DNA of 64,000 nt, taken from contig CM067069.1 of the NCBI GenBank assembly GCA_033980235.1, positions 35,000,992 through 35,064,991 on the forward strand. Direction: 5' to 3'. The position numbers and the translations under genes were made by a program. This stretch comes from Diadema setosum (taxonomy: Eukaryota; Echinodermata; Echinoidea; Diadematoida; Diadematidae). The notes beneath the pieces were generated by a model. That model ran no database searches and was not told the DNA's origin. It saw only the letters and a list, made by a program, of their open reading frames with translations. Shown here piece by piece: positions 37,801 to 45,811 of this stretch (its first letter is position 1; each line of letters opens with the position of its first letter).

Positions 37801-39851
37801 ACCCTCCTATCAGTGTCGTCTTCAGATTGGTCCTGAATATTGAATTGAGCGTCCACCCCGGCAGGCCACCGGGCAGTGGCTGGTTCTTGAAAAGCCTCAG
37901 GTCTGTCAGCACTTTGATGGTTTGGTGCAGCTGCCTAAAACAGATACATATTTTTTTAGAACATTACGATATGAATCTGAAATACAAATGATACTGTACG
38001 AGCTGAAATTTTCGCGCTGGTTTTATTTTCGCGAATTTCGCGAATCGCCTTTGATCCGCGAAAATAACAACGCGCGAATAACTAAGTTCAGTTAGACCCT
38101 CGCAATCACGAAATTAACAACACGTGAAAATGTCCTCCAAGTGAAGTAACAATTCGCGAAAATATCTGTATGCGAAAATTTCAGCTCGTACACAAACTAC
38201 ATGTACTTTATGTGTCTTTGGAAATTTAAAGGTTGTAATTAACTTCCCCAAAAAATTCGGCTAAGCTCCTTCATAATAGCCACTCAAGCCAATAAATCAT
38301 GTTGCAGTTGAACAGGGAAAGATGAAAAGAAAAAAAAAAAGACACAGTACAGTGGAGGGCATCCATAACTGTTTAAACAGTAAACATAAATCTTCTTTTA
38401 CAGTAATACCACGTTTAAAATTTGATGGTCATGTCTACTATATTGCAAATTGCCGAGCAGTTGTAAACTGCTGTCTTTCCAAAGCTTACCACAAAAACTC
38501 CCATACCACCGAGTCTTTGTTGAATATTGTGTCTAGAGCACAGGTAGTGAGTGCAATATTTATTTTTACTGCAGCTTGAATTTTCATTCTATGATGTCAC
38601 TGCTAATGCTATGACATTGAATCACAATACCTTCAACTTATACATAATACTTATACATGTGTATAACATGTTGGGATGGATAAATCGCATCAGTATCACC
38701 TTTTCTACTTAATAACTTGCTTTGATTGCAAACTTGAAATATGTCACTATTAAACTTTTAAATACATCAATTATCTTCTTTGAAACTGGATGAAATACAG
38801 ACTGTACTTACTCTTGTTGATTGCTCTGCACCCATGAAGTGACAGCTGCCTGAGTTATGGCTTGATCTATGAACAGCACCCTCATGATGCAATGCTTTGC
38901 CAGGATTGGTAATTCTCTGGAGAAAGAAACAAAGAAATTTACCTGCCAGGAGCATAGGGCCTACTTTACCATTAATAGATGCAATGCCATGGACTCCCGT
39001 AATATAACAGAGTCCTTGGGACCGGCAGTTTTCTTTCAGTATATCGAAAGTGCATGGAGGGTGAAATAGGACCTCACTTATTTAGTGTGCACGCATGCAC
39101 ATTTGATGTGTGTAAGTCAACAAGTGAATGGAAGTAGAGTGGCACGTGCAGTTTTAACAGCTGGATATTGAATTTCGCGTTTTAATTTCATGTATTTTTA
39201 ATTTCACTGAATCAGAACATCTGGTACATATAGCATGCAAAAAATAACTGTGTGCTTTTTGTTTTTGCACTACGACTCTAGCTTCTGGTTGCATGAAATG
39301 CTCGAAAATTTCAACTTTTAAAGTCTAGGCCTACATCATTAGTCATAATTTACATTACCAGTGTAACACTGTCACTAGTACAGTCAGTAGGTCAGGTTAT
39401 CTTTCATGATCATACAATTCATACAAGTGCATGATGCCATTTCCAAAACCATTTTCTAGCATTCATTTGTAAATCATTGATTTACATTATAAAAAGCCCC
39501 TTTCTGCCCTATCAGTATTTCTCATCTAACGATAACGTTAATCCCATCAATGCGGTACCGCGTACCGGTATAAGGCCCTACTGGTCGCCAATCTATCCCC
39601 TCATGTATGCTGCTTTAACCATACATAACATCTATTTGAATGAATGGGACTATAACAATTATAGTTCGACTCGCTACCCCGCCGATGATGTTCGCTCGAC
39701 TCCCACTTTACCTGAAAACTGCCAGGCATGTCGCCGGATGATTGTACAGCCTATCTAAAACAGAACCTTGGAGAGTTCGTAAATATCCATGGAGATCTTT
39801 GCAATCAAGTTTCTTCGAGTTTTCACCTAGACTCGTACTTGCACTCGCCAT
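24451..39851 (-). CDS. GTF2H4: TFIIH core subunit p52 (general transcription factor IIH subunit 4)
   Basis: Thirteen exons on the - strand, 5' to 3': 39851-39712, 38916-38812, 37934-37803, 35698-35605, 34973-34879, 34446-34266, 29022-28939, 28440-28389, 27849-27717, 26762-26636, 25561-25483, 25116-25055, 24570-24451. They join in phase to 467 aa, against 462 in human. Diagnostic stretches include [122 protein letters not shown] and the C-terminal [15 protein letters not shown]. p52 (yeast Tfb2) anchors and stimulates the XPB helicase and binds p8/TTDA in TFIIH, acting in RNA polymerase II initiation and nucleotide excision repair in the nucleus. The chosen ATG has a strong context (ACCATGG) and matches the human N-terminus; the frame stays open upstream, so a longer start is possible. 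All introns are GT-AG. Intron 6 (29023-34265) is swollen by a 4.3 kb inverted repeat. Confidence 0.95.
24678..24850. repeat. Interspersed repeat, TACTGTAAAA / AATGCCAGTGGCAATTC family, copy 1
   Basis: The segment starts TACTGTAAAA and contains AATGCCAGTGGCAATTC and AAAAATTTCATGCC; the same motifs occur in reverse orientation at 57226-57415. It lies in GTF2H4 intron 12. Confidence 0.6.
25401..25490 (-). repeat. Tandem repeat duplicating a GTF2H4 splice donor
   Basis: Three copies of a ~31-32 bp unit built on CTTAAAGGGACACACTCAC lie at the exon 11/intron 11 border. Read on the gene strand, the unit contains GATG|GTGAGTGTGTCC. The genuine donor follows 25483; an identical donor follows 25451; the third copy reads GATGAGTG and has lost the site. 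Use of the second donor would add 32 nt and shift frame. Confidence 0.85.
25772..25800. repeat. (TG)n microsatellite
   Basis: About 14 TG units in GTF2H4 intron 10. Confidence 0.9.
26907..26972. repeat. Short repeat, CCGTTGAGGAC family, copy 1
   Basis: CCGTTGAGGACG, GATTTTGCTACAACA, CATTTCCCATAGACACCTG and CCCGAGTATAC occur in the same order at 34008-34095 and, in opposite orientation, at 59773-59866. Confidence 0.65.
27431..27661. mobile_element. MITE, AACGACCCAAGTCC family, copy 2
   Basis: Inverted termini TGAACATAAAAACGACCCAA on the left and its near complement on the right enclose ~230 bp of AT-rich DNA. The inverted repeat extends outward through GAATACC/GGTATTC. The core AACGACCCAAGTCCA is identical to the element at 8413-8930. 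It lies in GTF2H4 intron 9's 3' neighbour, 50 bp from exon 9. Confidence 0.75.
29287..33628. mobile_element. 4.3 kb fold-back element with tandem ~160 bp units in both arms
   Basis: The element is bounded by TA plus GTCTGGGTGCC on the left and GGCACCCAGAC plus TA on the right. The terminal ~70 bp (CTTGTTTTACCGTCCACCCA) is inverted and nearly identical. Inside, each arm is an array of ~155-175 bp units containing TTTACCCTATTTCGAGGGTG, GATGCAACTCTTGCATCCTT, AAGATGGCCGCC and GGAAATTCCCACGTATTTCC. I count about six units in the left arm (29351-30340) and about nine more diverged ones in the right arm (31530-33600), in opposite orientation. A ~1.2 kb non-repeated centre separates them. No transposase frame is seen. 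A second element is nested at 32141-32694. Confidence 0.85.
32141..32694. mobile_element. TTAA-flanked fold-back MITE, copy 1 (nested)
   Basis: The element runs from AGGGAAGGTAAACCC to its complement near 32680-32694, with TTAA on each side (32137-32140, 32695-32698), as for piggyBac-type insertion. Its two arms of ~170 bp pair over nearly their whole length (CAATGTGGATTGAGTGAAAG, GATGAGGAGACTACCAGAGG). It splits a unit of the 4.3 kb fold-back: the flanks AAAACCC and GGATGCAAGAG rejoin as in the neighbouring units. A second copy is at 62162-62719. Confidence 0.9.
33756..33943. mobile_element. TA-flanked MITE, GGGACCGGCAGTTTTC family, copy 2
   Basis: CAGTGCACTCC on the left is mirrored by GGAGTGTACTG on the right, with flanking TA. 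The interior holds TTTGGGACCAGCAGTTTTC and GTTATAGC-type motifs, as in 22519-22686. Confidence 0.8.
34008..34095. repeat. Short repeat, CCGTTGAGGAC family, copy 2
   Basis: Begins TTAACCCGTTGAGAAC and ends ACTCGTCCTCA, giving short inverted ends. The interior matches 26907-26972. Confidence 0.65.
36075..37096. mobile_element. ~1 kb repeat family with TATGCCTCCGC ends, copy 2 (inverted)
   Basis: This is the reverse-oriented counterpart of 14297-15309: GTATGCCTCCGCCA near 36103, TGACCTTTGACC direct repeats at 36540-36590, 36700-36735 and 36865-36895, a (GGAC)n/(GTAC) tract at 37005-37050, and GGCGGAGGCATAAAA at the end. It lies in GTF2H4 intron 3, 100-700 bp from flanking exons. Confidence 0.85.
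37999..38188. mobile_element. TA-flanked MITE with CGAGCTGAAATTTTCGC ends
   Basis: CGAGCTGAAATTTTCGC at the left and its exact complement at the right are each flanked by TA. The 190 bp interior is rich in TTCGCGAA-type motifs. It lies in GTF2H4 intron 2. Confidence 0.85.
39005..39060. repeat. Fragment of GGGACCGGCAGTTTTC MITE
   Basis: GAGTCCTTGGGACCGGCAGT followed by TTTCTTT matches the left half of the 22519-22686 element; the right half is missing. Confidence 0.55.
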
Positions 39852-40589
39852 GGTTCCGTCGTCGGTCCCACATGCGTCACACAGCCGAATCTCGCGTGTG
39901 CGTGCATACATTGCACGCTTTCGCTTTAGTGCACAGAATGACAGATATGATCCAACTATTAAAAAATAGATAAATAAATTGATAACATTAAACATTAATT
40001 TAATGCTCAGTCACTTTTTTCTTTATCTTTCAATTTTTATTAAACAACATCAAACAAAATTACAGAAATCAAAAACATGATTATACAACTAAAAATAAAC
40101 AAGAAAAGAAAAAAAAAATAAGATAAAGCAGGATAAAAACCAATAATATCAATTATAAATTACTAAACAATATACATTGTATCAAGTAAAACAGTGTTAT
40201 AACGAGGTTTTTAGGAACATATTTTTACAATTAACCCTTTTAACTTGCACACCCGGGGTACCCCTGCCCTGAACTAGGAGGCCTATGTTTATTAAAAACT
40301 AGCATTGACCTTTAACACGTTAGACCTTTCACCTCCTCAGATTAAACCCATATTCAGACTTTCTTTCTTTCTGTTTTCTAATAAGAGAGATGCATCAGAA
40401 CGTGTATGATACATGTATTTTAATTTGAAGTGAAAATCTGTATTCAAGCAAAAACTTAACCCCCCCCCCCACCTCCTTGTCATCTTTATAATATATTATG
40501 TCGATTAATAGGATAACCTTTGCAATCGTAAACAGGGGCGGATTTCCGTAAAGGGCCTATCTAGGGAGGCGCCTTTACAAAATTAAAGG

Positions 40590-40714
40590 GGCCGCAAAGC
40601 CCCCCCCCCCCCCTCTTTCTTTTAATTTCTTTCGTTTGAACAAAAAAAAAAAGAAAAAAAAAAAGAAAGAAAGAGAGCGCGCGCACCCGGTGCGCTCCCC
40701 TCTTGATCCGCCAC
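40590..40714 (-). repeat. GTGGCGGATC interspersed repeat, copy 1
   Basis: Read on the - strand it begins CCAGTGGCGGATCAAGAGG, then a GCGCACC-rich head, an A/T-rich body and a G-run. Copies with the same order are at 41966-42098 and 44691-44838. It may be a SINE or a MITE; no promoter boxes were established. Confidence 0.6.
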
Positions 40715-41404
40715 TGGTATTGTATTTTGAACCCACAAATGCTGTGGGATAGTCAAATGTATAACAGCTCAATAATGCCAACCTTGCGTGGTCCTCTTCG
40801 GAATATAGGTCTATCTAGGGCCTATTCTAATTATGTCACAACTCCCTCTTTTCTTTTTCTTCCTTTCCCATCACCTAGTTCTCTCTTGTTTTGGTTTCTC
40901 ATCTCAGCTTTTCATTCTGTAATATATAATTTTTTACTCGTCTGCATAATGTACACTTTTCTAGTGCCACTTAATACGCACTTCGGGGTAAGAAAAGAAA
41001 AAAAAGTGGGGGGGGGGGGAGCAAAGTGGTGACACCTTATGTATTCCGTTTGTATATGATGCAAAAAAGTGAGGAGGAGTCGCCGGTTTCGCCGGCCATG
41101 TAGTTTAACAAGCTCTGCACTTCACTTGTCCGGCACAACATTCCACATGACTGTATGCATAAACTTGCTTTAATTTTGTAATAGAAAAAGATAATATAGG
41201 AACCTACTACATGACATGACCCCACTTTAAAGTTGTTAAGCATGTGAATGTTTTGTGAAATAAATTAAGTAAATTGAATTTGGTCATCCACCCTCAGGTT
41301 CAGAAAAGTTCACTGACCTTTTAGTCTCAAGTGCGGCCCGTATTCCAATCTTTTATAGTATACACATTGTAACTGCACGAAACACTCGGTGAACGTACTT
41401 AAAG

Positions 41405-41428
41405 CACTGATCTCTATAGAGATCAGTG
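41405..41428. repeat. 24 bp perfect palindrome
   Basis: CACTGATCTCTATAGAGATC followed by AGTG reads identically on both strands. No element boundaries are visible around it. Confidence 0.8.
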
Positions 41429-41965
41429 ATTTAACTACATATTGTATTCTAGTCATTTTTGGAATATGAAGCATACAGTATCATAGGCCTATGGGCCTAA
41501 GGATAATGGTTTATTGAGGCAATGATTGTTTTGCGTTTCTTTACATGCCTGTGTTATGACTTTTGTGATAGCCTATAACTTGATTTTGTGAAAAAGGTTT
41601 TGCAAGTTAAAAGTTTGACATTTGTTAACTTTTTGAAAGTTTATTTCTACATATGCATTGACAATGTATTACATGTGTTTCTAAACAAACCCGTTCTGGC
41701 CGTAGGGCCTATCGCAGTCTATTACAAACTGCATTAAAAATTTTACAATAGCAATTCAATGATAACAAATTAGGGGCCTACTTTACAAGACGTACAAAAT
41801 AACAATAATAAAACAAATATGAGTGAAAATAATGGGGGAATGGGTAGAGAGAGAGAGAGGGAGAGAGAAGGAGTGAAGAGGATTCACAGGATCGAGGGGA
41901 GAGTGAGATAAAATAAAGTTGATTACATTATGCTGCCCCAAAATGTATTCATGCTACAAAGGAGA

Positions 41966-42098
41966 GGTACCTTTATAGAATTAAAGGGAGCGCAAGCCCC
42001 CCCCCCCCATATATATTTTTTCTTTTTATTTCTTTTGTTTAAAAAAAAAAGATAAAGAGGGGCGCGCGCCTGGTGCACCCCCTCTGGATCCACCACTG
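41966..42098 (-). repeat. GTGGCGGATC interspersed repeat, copy 2
   Basis: On the - strand: AGTGGTGGATCCAGAGGGGG, then GCACCAGGCGCGCGCC and an A/T-rich body with a G run. Matches 40590-40714 in layout. Confidence 0.6.
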
Positions 42099-43139
42099 TT
42101 GCTATTATACGCTGTTCTTGAAAGAGGCTCCCCTGAATGAAATTCATCACCAAATTTAAATTGCATTGCAATGGGTACAAACTATTTCATTTCTTGGAAT
42201 TTGATTCTGTCTCACAGAAACATGCCGGCAATTTATGATTGAACAGCACAGCGACTTACAAAATTCTTTGTCTCTGAATCATATTCAAGTGTTTAAAGCA
42301 TTTTTCAAAATGAAGAGCTTGCTTGAAAATGCCACAGGCCTAATTCAAACATTGGGAATTTTCCTACATCACTGTGCCTTTCTTGTTTATAAGTGCAGGC
42401 CTAATTGAATTTAGAACTAGCAAACTTTTGAAGCTAGCTATTGGTAGTCAGCGATTTTCAGATAAAATTAACCTTTCAACCTTTGAGCATTTTTAATTTC
42501 TTTTTTTTTTTCAGATTAGATGATATGTCAAATTATCACTAGAATAGTCAAACAATTTCACCTTTCGCAGATCATTGCGAATAGTCGACTGATCTAGTAT
42601 CCCCTTACAAGAAGCGAAGTCAACTAACTACCAAATGTCCCACATTTTGCTTCTGTTACGGGAGGTTCTAGGTATCCGCATTTCGCGCTCATTTTGCCTA
42701 CACGAAAATGATAAAACTCGTCCGAACATTATGGAAATGTGTGAATTGTTTAATACAAAAAAAAAAAAAAAAAAAAAAAAAAACAGGAACAGGCTGTCTG
42801 AACTTTCTAAGCTTGTTAAAGTTATATTGCAGAAGTTTGATAGGTGATACATTGTTATTCACTATATTGTGACTAAACTTAAATGTATTTTACAGGCCCA
42901 TACTTAGGGCCTAAGTTATTTCTTTTTTTAGTAGTAGTGCGGTACATTCTGAAATCGTATGAACACAATTATGTCGTTTATTTGTATCTTATTTCGTGTT
43001 TGAATTCCTTCATGTTATTAGTGATTATGTGTGCGATATCATCTGTACATTTTTACATTTCTCATAATCGAAAATGATTCGGAAGAAGTAAATTTCAAGT
43101 TCAAGTACAAAGTAAAGAAATTATAGTATCCCGATGCAG

Positions 43140-43332
43140 GACACGAGCGCGAATATGATACAGATCTCTGTCTTTTCTATACGTTTTACGGATACCTTAC
43201 GTGATCGTTCGGCTGTGACAATAGCAACAACGAAAACTATCCGTCGTTAAGCGGAGAGAAAAACGAGTGTAACAACATTTTCTCGGTTTTCCTTGAGTAG
43301 CAGTTCATTGTCCATTACGGTTGACATACAGG
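43140..43332 (+). promoter_or_regulatory. Possible INPP5E promoter / 5' noncoding exon
   Basis: This stretch has more CpG than its surroundings (GAGCGCGAATATG, CGTTTTACGG, GTGATCGTTCGG, CCGTCGTTAAGCGG) and ends at a plausible donor, ACATACAG|GTAATATT at 43332/43333. It could be a 5' UTR exon spliced to the acceptor at 45590-45591. There is no transcript evidence and no TATA box is clear. Confidence 0.25.
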
Positions 43333-43485
43333 TAATATTATTTTTATGAAATTTCTGCGTCACTTGCATGTTTTTGGACTTTTACGTGACATACAAGGGC
43401 CGAAAGTATGTCGTCTCTCTCAACGTTCTCTGCCGTAGTTGTACATGTGCAGTCCCATACGCTCCATATCCTGCTGGTTCAAATA

Positions 43486-43635
43486 TTGACCGACAAGTAT
43501 GTTTAATTCCGCGAAAAACTTCTCATTTATATTAATGACATTTGCTGGGTCAGTTTTTAGCGAAAAACTGACCCAGCAAATGTCATTACTATAAATGAGA
43601 AGTTTTTCGCGGAATTAGACATACTTGTCGGTCAA
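43486..43635. mobile_element. 150 bp near-perfect palindrome with 9 bp target duplication
   Basis: The two arms of ~73 bp (TTGACCGACAAGTATG outward end, TGCTGGGTCAGTTTTT inward end) are almost fully complementary, with a loop of 3-4 bases around 43560. The direct repeat GTTCAAATA flanks it at 43477-43485 and 43636-43644. A 9 bp duplication is typical of Mutator-like (MULE) insertions, so this is best read as a fold-back MULE-type MITE. If transcribed it would form a long hairpin. Confidence 0.9.
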
Positions 43636-44474
43636 GTTCAAATAGGTAGCCTACTCAAATTGGATTTTTGCCTTTTGCTTTGACCTCGCTCACCAATTTC
43701 ATTATGGAGTAGACTACAGCGTAGGTCCTAGATATCTATCAATCAATACTGGTCAATGGCTAATGTAATGCTACCCACAACAAAGCAATAACTTCCTGAG
43801 CACTTCCGATCCAGATAACGTGATCAAATTCCAATCGTGTAATTTTGTCCTGCATTGATTGGATTGGCCATTATTGCTTTTGCCTTTTGCATTGCAAGAT
43901 TAATTCAAGTTACTTAGAATCTATTAACTAACTTGCCCTTGGCAATCTTATTCAATCTAACGTCATAACGACATGTGACACGTAGGCACCTAACATTAAC
44001 TTGTTACTGTTAGATTTAAATTGATACATGATTGATTAGACTCTCTCTATCTCTAGACCCTGGCCTAATAATACTCGTGAATGCGGCCCCACCAAACGGC
44101 GTTTACGCGAGGTTGATACAGCGTTGGGGCCGATTTCCACAGCATAGCATCTTTTGTCCTCCCTTTCTCCCTTTTTTTCTTACCTTGGTCTTCAATTTTT
44201 TTAATCTTGGATGGACTCCCTAATGTCCCTTGACAAATTTAACGGCAAATTTAACCATAAATACAACCCTACCTAACCCGGCCTAAACCCTAACCTATTA
44301 ACCTTGCTTGCTAAAGCTCGGGTGCCTTGGGCCTATTTCACGATTTTGCTACTAATTCAGCAGTACTAGTGGGATTAAATTTTCTAATCACATTGTACCT
44401 TATTGTTATACCTTGTAGTTAATTTCCCCGAAGATCTCTGCCAGGCCGGGAAGGGTTAAATTTACCATTCTGTA

Positions 44475-44620
44475 TTAGAAGTGGATATTTTCGCGTGACT
44501 AATTTTTCGCGCTCAGCCCGGTAAGAAGAATTTCACATATCTTTAATTCCGCGGAATCAAGACACTAATTACGGTAATATATGGCAAGAAAAAATATTTG
44601 TGTGGTTTTAAATGTAAAGG
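44475..44620. repeat. Repeat related to the 15410-15618 MITE
   Basis: AAGTGGATATTTTCGCGTGA, GCGCTCAGCCCGG and CGGAATCAAGACA match, in reverse orientation, the right half of 15410-15618. Only one terminus is clear. Confidence 0.5.
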
Positions 44621-44690
44621 TAGTCATCATGTTGGTAACACTGGATTCTCTGGTCTGTCACAATTATGATATAAATTAACGTGTCATTAG

Positions 44691-44838
44691 TAGTGGCAGA
44701 TCCAGGAGGGGGCGCACAGGGCACGCGCCCCCTTTGATTTTTCTTAAGACAAAAGAAATGAAAAGAAAATGAAAGGGGGCACTTTCAGCTCCATGTAATT
44801 TTATGTTGTAGTGGCACCAGAAAATTGTGCTGGGCAAA
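44691..44838 (+). repeat. GTGGCGGATC interspersed repeat, copy 3
   Basis: Begins AGTAGTGGCAGATCCAGGAG, then GGGCACGCGCCCCCTTTGAT and an A-rich body. It is in opposite orientation to copies 1 and 2. Confidence 0.6.
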
Positions 44839-45151
44839 GCCTTTTTTTTTTTTTTTTTTTGCATGCTTGTAAGTCAATGAATCCTGGAAGTGGCACAAGA
44901 CAGAGACTCCAACTCTCCCGTTCTTCAACTCTTGCATGAGCTATTGAACAGATGATTTGATAGACAATTCGGAAAAGTGACATATTGTGGGGTTTTTAGA
45001 TCTACACTGAAGTTTGTAGTGTTCTACCTGTGTAATAGGGCCACATAAACTCTGATCCTGTGTAAAATTTCTTATTTGATTCTATGCTGGTTAATAAATG
45101 TGGGCAACATCCACAGGAATTAGCATCCTCATCTTTCACAAAGGAACTTAA

Positions 45152-45508
45152 AGGGGAAGGCTAGTAACTGATCAGTGGGAATCAGTGGAAATGCTGGGAG
45201 AGGATTGTTCCAATCCTTATGGGATTCATTCAAGAGTTCATTGTATATCTATTGTTGTGTGAAAATGATTTGCTTCAGAATGGTCTCATATTCAAGTAAT
45301 GTGCAGTTTAATGCTTCCAGGTTAGCGTCCCTGGTCAGTGACGGAGCATTAATCTGCACATTACTTGAATATGAGACCGTTCTGAAGCAAATCATTTTAA
45401 CACAGCAATAGATATACAATGAACTCTTGAATGAATCTCATAAGGATTGGAACAATCATCTCCCAGCATTTCCACTGATTCCCACTGATCAGTTACTAGC
45501 CTTTCCCT
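45152..45508. mobile_element. TTAA-flanked fold-back MITE, second family
   Basis: Flanked by TTAA (45148-45151, 45509-45512). Arms of ~160 bp pair nearly throughout: AGGGGAAGGCTAGTAACTG on the left against its complement on the right, through CTGAAGCAAATCATTTT near the centre, with a loop of ~40 bp around 45315-45350. Its AGGGRAAGG ends resemble those of 32141-32694, but the interiors differ. It lies ~80 bp upstream of the INPP5E 5' UTR acceptor. Confidence 0.9.
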
Positions 45509-45591
45509 TTAAATATTTGGAATGACAATAGATAGGCAGAATGTGACAAAGACAGAAAATGATTGAAAAAGTCTTTCCCTTCTGTTTTCAG

Positions 45592-45811
45592 CAGCTTGAA
45601 GCGAACGGAGCAGAGCAGAGTGGCTGTGACCAGTGAGACAAGACACTGTCTTTATCGATATCCACACTTCACAGGGTGTTGCATATGGAATGCTGAACCA
45701 TGTGATAAGACTGATGGTGGGACAATGGCCTTTCGGTGGAAAACTCTGATATCAGATGAGCATGGAATCATTGTAAGCTGAGTCAGGAGCTGACACCAAG
45801 GAGAGGTCAGA
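45592..45811 (+). other. INPP5E: INPP5E 5' untranslated exon portion
   Basis: A pyrimidine-rich acceptor (TTCCCTTCTGTTTTCAG) ends at 45591. An in-frame TGA at 45791-45793 precedes the ATG, so this stretch is untranslated in the INPP5E frame. The upstream exon is not established. Confidence 0.45.

Larger units (their letters stand above)
39852..45591. other. Noncoding spacer between divergent GTF2H4 and INPP5E
   Basis: No supported coding exon is present. The first few hundred bases hold the GTF2H4 promoter; 39540-39900 is relatively CpG-rich (GCGGTACCGCGTACCGGTA near 39550). The rest contains the repeats listed separately, a 27 bp A tract (42757-42783) and AT-rich sequence. Confidence 0.6.

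Noticed and set aside
39852..39995. Upstream extension of GTF2H4 with an earlier in-frame Met
   Set aside because: The frame is open, but the extra residues are unlike any p52 N-terminus, and the 39851 ATG has a near-ideal context and matches the human start.
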